This document shows, in pieces, positions 24,412 to 32,017 of a stretch of DNA of 43,920 bases. The notes under the pieces are model-generated. The model was given only the letters and a program-made list of their open reading frames with translations. It was not told where the DNA came from and searched no databases. Within the stretch, counting starts at the first letter, position 1; each line of letters begins with the position of its first letter. The stretch spans positions 1 through 43,920 of the forward strand of contig PDUC01000053.1 of NCBI GenBank assembly GCA_002747255.1, read 5' to 3'. The DNA comes from Acidobacteriota bacterium. Lineage in GTDB: Bacteria > Acidobacteriota > Holophagae > Acanthopleuribacterales > Acanthopleuribacteraceae. Both the position numbers and the translations under genes were made by a program.

Positions 24412-24720
24412 TTTAAAGTTAGCTCCTGTTTACACACCTGCAATCATTATTCTAACACCATGGACAAAACATCTCAACAGGTTAGCCTCCCGCCCTTTCC
24501 ACCTTGTCAACAGCATATTTCAGTAGTGGAGCAGAGAGCTAAAGTCCTTTTATCAGGCCAACCGGAAAAGAAAGCGCAAATGGTGAAAGAGTGTTTCGTG
24601 TGTGATATTATCCACAATACCGTACCCATGCGGTTGCAAAACACGGTTGCTTTATGATCATATCGCATCGAGAAGATACCGCTTTCACAGTTCATCGCTG
24701 CCAAAAAGCAGGAGGTTTCA
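24412..24720. other. divergent promoter region, 309 bp
   Basis: Lies between the NosL/ABC operon (minus) and the cysteine desulfurase operon (plus), so it should contain both promoters. I find no convincing -35/-10 pair, operator or riboswitch. Short ORFs on both strands (for example 24460-24657) lack start signals. Confidence 0.4.
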
Positions 24721-25833
24721 TTGATTTATTTAGATAACAACGCCACGACACCCATTTTACAAGAGGTTCATTCTGCCATGAAAGATGTTTTAGATGATGC
24801 GTTTGGCAACCCGAGCAGTGTTTATCAAATAGGTAATCAGGCCCGCATAGCCATTGAAAAAGCCAGGGGATCTATTGCCCATGCCATTGGAGCGTTACCG
24901 TCTGAAATTATTTTTACGGGTTCAGGTACGGAGTCGGATAATTTGGCCCTTTTCGGTTCAGCCTTCGCTCACAAACAAAAGGGTAAAAATATCGTCATTT
25001 CCAATATTGAACATCCTGCGGTTGAGCAAACCGCTAAATGGCTTGAAGAGTTGGGTTTGGAGTGCCGTATAGCTCCTGTAAGAATTGTCGATGGTCGCGT
25101 CAGCCTGGACGCCTTCCTGGAATTAATGGATGAAAAAACGATTCTGGTCTCATGTATGCTGGCCAACAATGAAACAGGGTTGATCCTGCCTGTGGCCGAT
25201 CTTTTCAGGAAGATGAAAACCAAAGGGATTCTATGCCACACGGATGCAGTCCAGGCTTTTGGAAAAGTAAATGTCAATGTCAAAGAACTGAATTGTGATC
25301 TGTTAAGCGTATCGGCTCATAAAATTCACGGTCCCAAAGGAACCGGTGCACTGTACCTGAAACGAGGCACGAAATTGACTCCAATGATTCACGGTGGCTC
25401 ACAGGAAAACTCCAGACGGCCGGGAACAGAAAACGTTGCGGGTATTGTAGGTTTTGGCAAGGCTGTGGAACAGTTAGGCCACAGTGAAGAGAAAATAAGG
25501 AATTTGAGAGATTATTTTGAAGCCGAACTCAAAAAAACATTCAACAACCAAGTGGTCATTCACAATCAAAATCAACCGCGTACACCCAACACGGCCTCTG
25601 TTGGCTTTACAGGCATGGATGGCAACGTCATCTTGATTAAACTCGATCAAAAGGGAATCTGTGTTTCCACCGGATCAGCCTGCCACTCAGGTGCTCTGAG
25701 CACCAGTTCCACCCTGCTTAAGCTTGGAATACCCGAAAAAACGGCCAAGGGCACCATTCGCTTTTCCTTGTCGAGATGGACAACGAGAAGAGATATAGAA
25801 GACACGCTACAGGCATTAAAAGAGATTGTTTGA
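24721..25833 (+). CDS. cysteine desulfurase (NifS/IscS family), 370 aa
   Basis: TTG start 5 nt after AGGAGG. Class V PLP aminotransferase fold: YLDNNATTP at the start, EHPA with the catalytic histidine (His98), PLP lysine in SAHKIHGPKG (Lys201), GGSQENSRRPGTENVA, and the persulfide cysteine in STGSACHSG (Cys321). It removes sulfur from L-cysteine for Fe-S cluster or thio-modification pathways. No IscU or IscR gene is adjacent; instead it heads an operon with two periplasmic PPIase-type chaperones, an unexpected grouping. Which paralog (NifS, IscS or other) cannot be fixed from this window. Confidence 0.93.
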   Translation: MIYLDNNATTPILQEVHSAMKDVLDDAFGNPSSVYQIGNQARIAIEKARGSIAHAIGALPSEIIFTGSGTESDNLALFGSAFAHKQKGKNIVISNIEHPAVEQTAKWLEELGLECRIAPVRIVDGRVSLDAFLELMDEKTILVSCMLANNETGLILPVADLFRKMKTKGILCHTDAVQAFGKVNVNVKELNCDLLSVSAHKIHGPKGTGALYLKRGTKLTPMIHGGSQENSRRPGTENVAGIVGFGKAVEQLGHSEEKIRNLRDYFEAELKKTFNNQVVIHNQNQPRTPNTASVGFTGMDGNVILIKLDQKGICVSTGSACHSGALSTSSTLLKLGIPEKTAKGTIRFSLSRWTTRRDIEDTLQALKEIV

Positions 25834-25849
25834 AACCGGGAATAAAAAT

Positions 25850-26824
25850 ATGATAAAAGCGATTAACCTCATAGGCATGGCCTTGCTGATTGCTCTGGCT
25901 GGCTGCAAGCAAACCCAAAGTGAAACACCCAGCATTCCGATCATTCAAATTAGCACTCCCGAGTCTAACAATTCTGAAGTCAAAGAAATCAATCTCAACG
26001 CCTTCAACTTTTTTGTAGCCATCAGTTACCCGGAATTTACCGAGCAGGACCTCAGAGACAGTGAGACGATGTCTTTTGTATTCGATCGTTTTATGGAGGA
26101 CACCATATTCAGTTCTTGCGCAGAAAACGCCGGTATCGTTGTTGACAACAAGACTATTGACAACTTCATTCAGCTTGAATTGACCAACATGACTTTTAAA
26201 CTGCAAACTGAAGAACAGCAGAATATGTACAGGAAAGAAATTAAACGACGTCTGCTCATTAAAAACTTTTTACACAGTCAGGTACTGGCTAAAATCAAGG
26301 TCACGGACGATGAAATTGAAGCTTACTATTTAAAGAATCAGTCACTTTACACCAAGGAAAAGCAGTACTGCATTCGGCAGGTTCAGCTTGAAACGAAAGA
26401 GTTGGCGGATAAATTCAGAATGGATTACAGCAAAGGCAACAAGAGTTTCAAGGAGCATGCAGAAATGACCATGAAAGGAAATGAACACGAACTGGCCCCA
26501 TGTCTACCGTTGAATTCCTTTCCAGAGCCCTTTCAGAGATCCATCCGAAAAATGAAGCCAGGAAGTATTTCCAAAGTTCTTAAACTGGATTATGGAGACA
26601 AAACCCTTTATCATGTGCTGATGTTGGAGCGAATTATTCCTGAAGTGGATTATTCGCTTGAAGAAACAGCTTCCAATATCAAACGTATTCTGGAAAAAAG
26701 GCAAATTGAAAGACGATTGGCAGAAATGAAAGGCGACTTCAAAAAGAAACATCGCATTCAAATTCTCCATGAAAACCTGCCTTTTACCTATTTGAAGCCC
26801 GAAAACCGCAGGAGAGACTCATGA
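25850..26824 (+). CDS. PpiC-type (parvulin/SurA-like) lipoprotein, 324 aa
   Basis: Start placed at ATG 25850 because it gives a lipoprotein signal (MALLIALAGC) close to the N-terminus; the longer TTG reading from 25826 would overlap the desulfurase. SurA-type N-terminal helices (about 60-155) are followed by a parvulin-like domain (about 165-270: QYCIRQVQLETKELADKF, PFQRSIRKMKPGSISKVLKL). Parvulin features are weak in places, so chaperone activity may outweigh isomerase activity. It is 16 bp after the desulfurase and overlaps the next SurA-like gene by 4 bp (ATGA). Confidence 0.82.
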   Translation: MIKAINLIGMALLIALAGCKQTQSETPSIPIIQISTPESNNSEVKEINLNAFNFFVAISYPEFTEQDLRDSETMSFVFDRFMEDTIFSSCAENAGIVVDNKTIDNFIQLELTNMTFKLQTEEQQNMYRKEIKRRLLIKNFLHSQVLAKIKVTDDEIEAYYLKNQSLYTKEKQYCIRQVQLETKELADKFRMDYSKGNKSFKEHAEMTMKGNEHELAPCLPLNSFPEPFQRSIRKMKPGSISKVLKLDYGDKTLYHVLMLERIIPEVDYSLEETASNIKRILEKRQIERRLAEMKGDFKKKHRIQILHENLPFTYLKPENRRRDS

Positions 26825-27783
26825 TCTTATCATTGACATTACTTTCGTTCATCTTACTACAAGAGGGTGACTCATGGTTCGTTGACCGGGTGGCGGTAAA
26901 AGTAAACGATAAAATTATCAATGAACGGGAGCTCATGATTACCTACAAGAAGCAAAAAGCTCAACTGCTTCAAGAATACTCGGGTTCTGACCTGACCGCA
27001 GAATATGAAAAACTCTGGAATCAGATAATGGATGATGCCGTCGATCAGCTTCTGCTGTATGAAAAAGCGGTCGAACTGGGAATCGATATTTCGGAAGAAA
27101 CCCTTGATGCCAATCTACAGAATCAGAAAGAATCCTATGGTCTGGATCAGGCAGAATTTGAAAAAATGCTCGAACAGCAAACCGGAATGACACTGCAGCA
27201 GTACATCGATTTCACCATTCGATTTCAAAGCGGACAGAGAGTTGTTCAGAGAGAAGTCTGGGGTGCCATTATCATCGATGACCCCGAAGTTGCCAAGTAT
27301 TACCAGGAACACATCGATCAATACACCAATCCGGAAGTCTTTCAAATTGCAGAGATTGTCTTTCTAAAGGGCGAATCACCTGAAGCGGCCCGCGAAAAAG
27401 CACAAAAATGTTTAGCCGAATTAAAGGAAGGCTTCCCGTTTAGCAAGGCAGTTGAAAAATACAGTGAAGCGGCCTCAAAGGCCATTGGCGGTGATCTGGG
27501 AGAACTCTTTATAGGTGATTTGAATCCCACTATTGAAAAGGCCGCTCAAAACCTGGAAGTCGGAGCCTATTCAAAAATCATCGAACTTGAAGCCTCGTAT
27601 TACCTGATTAAGTTACTGAAAAGAACAGCAGCAACCCCCAAGCCTATAGATGAAGTTAAAGAAGAGATTAAAATGTCACTCAGAGAGCCTCGATTTGACG
27701 CAACATTTGACAAGTACCTCAAGGGTCTTCGCAATGAATACCTCATTGAAAAGTTGATAAGCAAGCCATCACAGGGGTTTTAA
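26821..27783 (+). CDS. SurA-like periplasmic chaperone/PPIase, 320 aa
   Basis: N-terminal hydrophobic signal (LSLTLLSFILLQEG), then the SurA N-terminal motif DRVAVKVNDKIINERELM, helical core (to about 165) and a parvulin/PpiC domain (about 170-275) with IAEIVFLKGESPEAAREKA, YSEAASKAIGGDLGELFIGD and SKIIELEASYYLIKLL. SurA proteins escort outer-membrane and secreted proteins through the periplasm. The pair with the preceding lipoprotein looks like one functional unit, which fits an organism with many very large secreted proteins as seen at 32-40 kb. Last gene of its operon. Confidence 0.87.
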   Translation: MILSLTLLSFILLQEGDSWFVDRVAVKVNDKIINERELMITYKKQKAQLLQEYSGSDLTAEYEKLWNQIMDDAVDQLLLYEKAVELGIDISEETLDANLQNQKESYGLDQAEFEKMLEQQTGMTLQQYIDFTIRFQSGQRVVQREVWGAIIIDDPEVAKYYQEHIDQYTNPEVFQIAEIVFLKGESPEAAREKAQKCLAELKEGFPFSKAVEKYSEAASKAIGGDLGELFIGDLNPTIEKAAQNLEVGAYSKIIELEASYYLIKLLKRTAATPKPIDEVKEEIKMSLREPRFDATFDKYLKGLRNEYLIEKLISKPSQGF

Positions 27784-27786
27784 ATT

Positions 27787-27985
27787 AGAGAATCACGTCC
27801 TGAACTGCAAAGACGCTTGCAATGGTTTTGTGTGAGGCTAACTAATAGGAATATCGGTGTTTATCTGTGTTCATCCGTAGTCTCTTTTTTTAAAACCACA
27901 GATGGACACGGATGATTTTTAACCACGAATGAACACGAATTCACACGAATGATTGAATGGAATATGGAACAGCCAAATAAAGTTT
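27787..27985 (-). repeat. ~200-bp dispersed repeat, reverse orientation, copy 5
   Basis: Same family as 2183-3254 but inverted: GAATCACGTCCTGAACTG, TTTATCTGTGTTCATCCGTAG, then ACCACAGATGGACACGGATG and ACCACGAATGAACACGAATT. Begins 4 bp after the stop of the SurA-like gene. Confidence 0.8.
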
Positions 27986-27993
27986 TTTTATTT

Positions 27994-28165
27994 AATGAAT
28001 CACGTTCAGAACCTCAAATGCATAACCAGTGATTTTGTGCGTGGCTACCTATATGAACATCTGTGTTTGTCTGTGTTCATCTGTGGTTTCTTTTTTTTAA
28101 CCACTGATGCACACAGATGGACACGGATGTTTTTAACCACAAATGAATCTGTGGCACCCAAATAG
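27994..28165 (-). repeat. ~200-bp dispersed repeat, reverse orientation, copy 6
   Basis: Contains AATCACGTTCAGAACCTCAA, GTGGCTACCTATATGAACAT and TGTGTTCATCTGTGGTTTC; its reverse complement is closest to copies 3 and 4 on the left side of the window. The small ORF across it is repeat-derived, not a gene. Confidence 0.8.
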
Positions 28166-28173
28166 AGGTTTGC

Positions 28174-28281
28174 AGTTGAACATTGAACATGGTGGAACTG
28201 AACATGGGAGACTGAACATGGAGACTGAACATGGTGGAGACTGAACATGTGGAGACTGAACATGTGGAGACTGAACATGGG
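28174..28281. repeat. tandem repeat of a ~17-bp GGAGACTGAACATGT unit
   Basis: About six imperfect copies of (T)GGAGACTGAACATG, with variants lacking 2-4 bases, between copies 6 and 7 of the dispersed repeat. No spacers of constant length, so not CRISPR. Confidence 0.8.
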
Positions 28282-28305
28282 ACACCCAAACATCGTTTTT
28301 TTTAA

Positions 28306-28500
28306 TGAATGAATCACGTCCTGAACTTCAAAGACAATTACAATTATTTTGTGTGAGGCTTACTAATAGGAATATCTGTGTTTATCTGTGTTCATCCGTG
28401 GTCTCTTTTTTTAAACCACAGATGGACACGGATGATTTTTAACCACGAATGGACACGAATTCACACGAATGATTGAATTGAATATGGAACAATCAAATAA
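28306..28500 (-). repeat. ~200-bp dispersed repeat, reverse orientation, copy 7
   Basis: Nearly identical to copy 5 (GAATCACGTCCTGAACTTCA, TTGTGTGAGGCTTACTAATA, TTCATCCGTGGTCTC), suggesting a recent duplication of that copy. Confidence 0.85.
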
Positions 28501-28515
28501 AGATTTTTTAATTAA

Positions 28516-28590
28516 GATGAAGTTCGAGGATGAAGTTCGAGGACACCCATAGTTTTAATGATGAAGTTCGAGGACACCCATAGTTTTAAT
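28516..28590 (+). repeat. 31-bp tandem duplication plus partial unit
   Basis: A 31-bp unit starting GATGAAGTTCGAGG and ending TAGTTTTAAT occurs exactly twice (28529-28559 and 28560-28590), preceded by a partial copy at 28516. Upstream of the zinc-ribbon protein gene. Confidence 0.85.
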
Positions 28591-28628
28591 TAAGATATTT
28601 TAAAATCTTCCTCCTTATATTTGGAGGG

Positions 28629-29351
28629 GTGCTCTCTTTTCATTATTATGTCAATAGGGAAATGCTGCTCCCTAATTTTATAGCTGTGAAAATTATTTTT
28701 CTTTGGATAAATATTTATGTTTTTCATCAATACTTTGTTTTGTTCTGTTATTCATGTGGAAAGACAAATTTCAATTTAAAATTTGGCAATGAATATCTCT
28801 GCAAAAGCTGTAAGACGAAATTGGACTCCCCAAAAAGAAAAGAAATAAATGGATATATACCTGCAATTGCCTTGCTTTTGTTTTGTTTTCTATTGCCAAT
28901 ACTGTTTTTAATTATTAAACCGGAGCCGCATCTTCAATCAGAATTAAAAACAAACCTGTTAATAGAAGCTAAAGAAGTGTTTGAGGATTACAATTTACAT
29001 AAAATGGAAGTGCTTCCATATAAAGGTTCTTATAAGAAGTTTAAATACGAAGTAACAGATTCAAAAGAGCTGGATACATTTAAGAAATCGATTCTCTCTA
29101 TCACAAAAGAACAAAATAAAAATCACAATGGACCTATATTTGAGGCCAAAATGATTCTGGAAATTTCCAATAACAGTTCTGAGTTAATTTCGAGAACCTA
29201 TTTAATCCGGATAGGGAGAGAATCGCAAGACGATTTGTATATTGCTAAACTAGGAAGTCAATATTCTGAAATCACCCTTCATGGTTGCGGACAATGGTTT
29301 TTAAAGAGGTTTCAAGATGGCTTGTTATCGAGTCATGCATCGTCTGAATAA
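28629..29351 (+). CDS. zinc-ribbon membrane protein of unknown function, 240 aa
   Basis: The longest reading starts at GTG 28629; an ATG at 28662 is the more conventional alternative, and neither has a well-spaced ribosome binding site. An N-terminal hydrophobic stretch, a four-cysteine ribbon (CYSCGK...YLCKSCK, about residues 40-61), a membrane helix (AIALLLFCFLLPILFLII, about 75-94) and a soluble C-terminal domain of about 145 residues without recognised motif. Strongly AT-rich compared with the flanking core genes and isolated between repeats and a minus-strand gene, consistent with a horizontally acquired or fast-evolving gene. Confidence 0.65.
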   Translation: MLSFHYYVNREMLLPNFIAVKIIFLWINIYVFHQYFVLFCYSCGKTNFNLKFGNEYLCKSCKTKLDSPKRKEINGYIPAIALLLFCFLLPILFLIIKPEPHLQSELKTNLLIEAKEVFEDYNLHKMEVLPYKGSYKKFKYEVTDSKELDTFKKSILSITKEQNKNHNGPIFEAKMILEISNNSSELISRTYLIRIGRESQDDLYIAKLGSQYSEITLHGCGQWFLKRFQDGLLSSHASSE

Positions 29352-29657
29352 ATAGTTTGGAGTTGGTTGGTGTATTTAGTGTATGACGTTATACAGCTGG
29401 GATTCATTATTTGGAATGATCGAAGAAAATGGGTGATCCCGAGGTTGTTGATTTGATAAACCGTTTCATAAAAAGGACAAAGGATGGATTAAATACATCA
29501 TTTGAAAGCAGGGAAAATCGTTGAGCCAATTCTGGGGATTTTTATTGGCCAGATAGAATGCTCAGTGTTTATTGGAAAAATGAAGTCATTTCGTGGATAT
29601 TAAGGTGCTATGGGATGACTGTGATTTTTTTCTATCTACTTTTTTACTGAAAAGCCG
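29352..29657. other. non-coding gap, 306 bp
   Basis: Lies between two convergent genes. No ORF of note, no repeat and no clear terminator hairpin with a T-run seen. Confidence 0.4.
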
Positions 29658-30332
29658 TTAAAAGAATGCTTGCAGCACGTTTAAAATCTGGAAAACAGCC
29701 ATACCGATCATGACGAGCCCTGCAATTAAATCGGATATATTGCGGTATGATTCAAATAGCTTCGAGGCCGTGTAGCCCACAACGAGCAGGCCGGGAATGG
29801 TTCCCAGGGCAAAGATAAAAGCTAAAATGCCTCCGGAAATCAGGTTGCCGCTGGATAGAGCCACCGCAAACGCTGCGTAGGAGAGACCACAGGGTAAAAA
29901 ACCGAAAAGTATGCCCAGTAAGTAGTAAGACACATTTCCCCGCAAATCGGCAAACTCGCGTTGGAAGAACTTGAAGCCCGGTATCAGGTTTGGATTTGCA
30001 TTTTGCATCCAGTTTGGAGAAGGGATCATGCCGAGTTTCGACAGGCCAAACCAGAGCAGAAAAAGGGAAGAAAAAACCGTCATTGCCAATTGAATATAGA
30101 TTGTAACGGACAGGAACTTCTCCCCTCCGGCATGTAAAAGCTGGCTTAATCCGCCTAGCAGTGCTCCAAAGAAGACATAGGTATTCATTCGACCGAAATG
30201 ATAGCAAAGATGAGGTGCAAGGCGTTTCTCCCGACCAGGAAAGGCCAGCACAAGCGGACCGCACATGCCGACACAGTGTCCTGTTCCCAGGATGCCTAAA
30301 AGGAAGATGGATGTATATGTAACCGTTTCCAT
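29658..30332 (-). CDS. SafE/DsbD_2-type membrane protein (cytochrome/copper maturation), 224 aa
   Basis: Start set at ATG 30332 (METVTYTS), which puts the first helix at the N-terminus; the longer ORF from 30416 adds a non-conserved cysteine-rich leader. Six or so membrane helices with the diagnostic GTGHCVGMCGPL (about 17-28), a LPCGLSYAAFAVAL motif in a later helix, and GGILAFIFALGTIPGLL. Annotated in other genomes as sulfite exporter TauE/SafE family or cytochrome c biogenesis transmembrane protein; members with HCxGMCGP are often linked to copper delivery for cbb3-type oxidases. Transcribed alone. Confidence 0.85.
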   Translation of the reverse strand: METVTYTSIFLLGILGTGHCVGMCGPLVLAFPGREKRLAPHLCYHFGRMNTYVFFGALLGGLSQLLHAGGEKFLSVTIYIQLAMTVFSSLFLLWFGLSKLGMIPSPNWMQNANPNLIPGFKFFQREFADLRGNVSYYLLGILFGFLPCGLSYAAFAVALSSGNLISGGILAFIFALGTIPGLLVVGYTASKLFESYRNISDLIAGLVMIGMAVFQILNVLQAFF

Positions 30333-30692
30333 TACACACTCGAATTTGATGCAATAATCAATTTTACTTGAATAATATAGACCGTAGACCGTGCAAACGT
30401 CTTTCGACCCACCCACTCTACAGGTAACATCTTACTCTTTTTCCAATTTAGACTCACGAACAATATGGTACGCTGGTATATCGCCTTAAATCGGATTGAA
30501 AAATTGAACCAGCTAAAGGGGTCACTGTGTCTGGAGGAAGTGATATGGAAGGCGTTCTGATCGTGTTGGATGTAAAGAGTAGATAAAATATAGCCTATTT
30601 AGGATATTATTTTTTGATCGACGGTAAAATTTAAGTTATGATTACGGTGTTAATAATGAATTGTTGAAATTTGATTCCGTGGTATTCACATT
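30333..30692. other. divergent intergenic region, 360 bp
   Basis: Between the SafE-like gene (minus) and the PilZ gene (plus). AT-rich near 30590-30670 (for example TATTATTTTTTGATCG), where a promoter for the PilZ gene is likely, but no defined box pair or c-di-GMP riboswitch motif is recognised. Confidence 0.35.
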
Positions 30693-31385
30693 ATGGAATT
30701 GAGGTGTCATGTGAAGGAAGCTGTAGAAAAACCAATTGGCGATGTCCTGAAATCATTCAGTGTGCTCTGTGATAGATGTAAGTGTTTTCTTACAAATGAC
30801 AAGCGGCAGTTATATGTTTTATCCGTTGTGAAAGTCGATACAGATAAGAAGCTCATTTGGTTGAAGAAACCGGGTGGGCGTAATCGGGCTCTTAATTTGG
30901 AGCAGAAGTGGAGTGCCACCCTGAGAGTAGCGGAATCGGTAGCTAAAATGGATGTGGAGTCCATCGTTTCCAATGGAAATCAGCTCATTGTCAAGTTAGA
31001 TTCCAATGTTCAGGTTACATCACTTAGAAGTCATATTCGGATGCAGGCAAAATCCCGCAGTCCCGTTTACATGAGTTTTGAGTCGTCACGCTTCTCCATG
31101 GAAGGGGTATTAACTGATTTTGGAATGGGTGGAGCGGGGCTGTCTCTCGATGCAGATCCTGAGCTGTCTGAAGGGGACATTGTCTATCGCGTTAAATTTG
31201 TCATTAACGGTATTAAGTTTTTTATCGCAACTGCGCGGGTGGCTCATTTGGAGTGCCTTGAACACGAATGGCATGTTGGACTTGCTTTTGACCACATTTC
31301 TCAACAGACCAAAATAGGTTTGACAGAGACGATTCACAGTATGAAAGAGCGGAAAATGAACTACCTTATTTCGGTTGAAGGTTGA
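30693..31385 (+). CDS. PilZ-domain protein (c-di-GMP effector candidate), 230 aa
   Basis: An N-terminal YcgR-like beta domain (about 15-108) is followed by a PilZ domain with RSHIR (112-116, fits RxxxR) and DFGMGGAG (142-149), where the usual D/N-x-S-x-x-G serine is replaced by glycine. Two-domain proteins of this type bind c-di-GMP and act on flagella, pili or secretion. The Ser-to-Gly change could weaken binding. Start ATG 30693 has only a weak upstream purine stretch. The 3' end overlaps the convergent HU-like gene by 25 bp. Confidence 0.78.
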   Translation: MELRCHVKEAVEKPIGDVLKSFSVLCDRCKCFLTNDKRQLYVLSVVKVDTDKKLIWLKKPGGRNRALNLEQKWSATLRVAESVAKMDVESIVSNGNQLIVKLDSNVQVTSLRSHIRMQAKSRSPVYMSFESSRFSMEGVLTDFGMGGAGLSLDADPELSEGDIVYRVKFVINGIKFFIATARVAHLECLEHEWHVGLAFDHISQQTKIGLTETIHSMKERKMNYLISVEG

Positions 31386-31621
31386 AAAAGAACAGTTTTA
31401 ATGTCACCACCGAGATACATTTTGCTGTTTTTGGGATTTAAAAAATCTGCTTGTTTTCTGGTTTCCAGATAGAAGACACCTAATCCGCGCAATTCCACTC
31501 TGCCATCTTTTTTGAGTCCTTCGGATATTAACTCAAAAACCTGATCGATGTACCATCTGGCTTCTTTCCGGCTCAAGCCGGATCGTGAGATCAATAAGCC
31601 GACCAGTTCGTTTCTATTCAA
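31361..31621 (-). CDS. HU/IHF-family DNA-binding protein, 86 aa
   Basis: Fits the HU family in length and pattern: NRNELVGLLISRSGLSRKEA (helix 1 onward), VFELISEGLKKDGRVELRGL, GVFYLETRKQADFLNPKN (the NP at the arm tip) and a C-terminal VLFQPSTEIR. AGGAG lies about 11 nt upstream of the ATG. HU proteins bend and compact DNA. The usual GFG before the beta arm is GLG here. It ends inside the convergent PilZ gene (25 bp overlap). Confidence 0.85.
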   Translation of the reverse strand: MNRNELVGLLISRSGLSRKEARWYIDQVFELISEGLKKDGRVELRGLGVFYLETRKQADFLNPKNSKMYLGGDIKTVLFQPSTEIR

Positions 31622-32017
31622 AACAAGGCTCCTGATTCAAGATCCATGTTTTGCCGGAACAACATCTGAAGGACTGGATTGCTGTTTTTTTGGAAAAGAA
31701 CATGTCGTAAAACGGGGTTGTCATCTTTCTTACCACAGTTTGAGGAGTGGAAGAACATCTTCCTGAAGTTATTCTATCGTCAATAAAAGGCAACTTACAG
31801 ATCTTTTTCAGCTGAAGGCTTCAATTCATTGTATGATTGTACGGCCTGCCGGTGTTTAAAAACATCACCAAACCGATGGTACCATGGTGGTAAAAGTCAA
31901 ATAAGGCCAGCCTGACCGAAGAGGAAAAAAACTGTACTTTTTCCAAAAACTCTTCTGAATGAATGAGATAAGACAATTTGTCAGTGAGATTCGGGATGCA
32001 GGTTTCCAGGAGTAATT
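31622..32017. other. divergent intergenic region, 396 bp
   Basis: Separates the HU-like gene from the large secreted propeller gene and should hold both promoters. Only short ORFs without signals; no repeat or RNA gene recognised. AGGAG at the right end serves the ATG at 32018. Confidence 0.4.

Noticed and set aside
27953-28165. Small plus-strand ORF of 70 codons
   Set aside because: It is a translation of the ~200-bp dispersed repeat (the words for CLSVFICG...TDAHRWTR come from the inverted repeat ends); equivalent ORFs appear in other copies such as 2959-3225. Not a gene.
28174-28281. CRISPR or minisatellite-encoded peptide
   Set aside because: Units abut without spacers and vary in length, breaking any reading frame. 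A simple tandem repeat.
29752-30354. 200-codon minus-strand ORF
   Set aside because: Out-of-frame shadow of the SafE-like membrane protein on the same strand.
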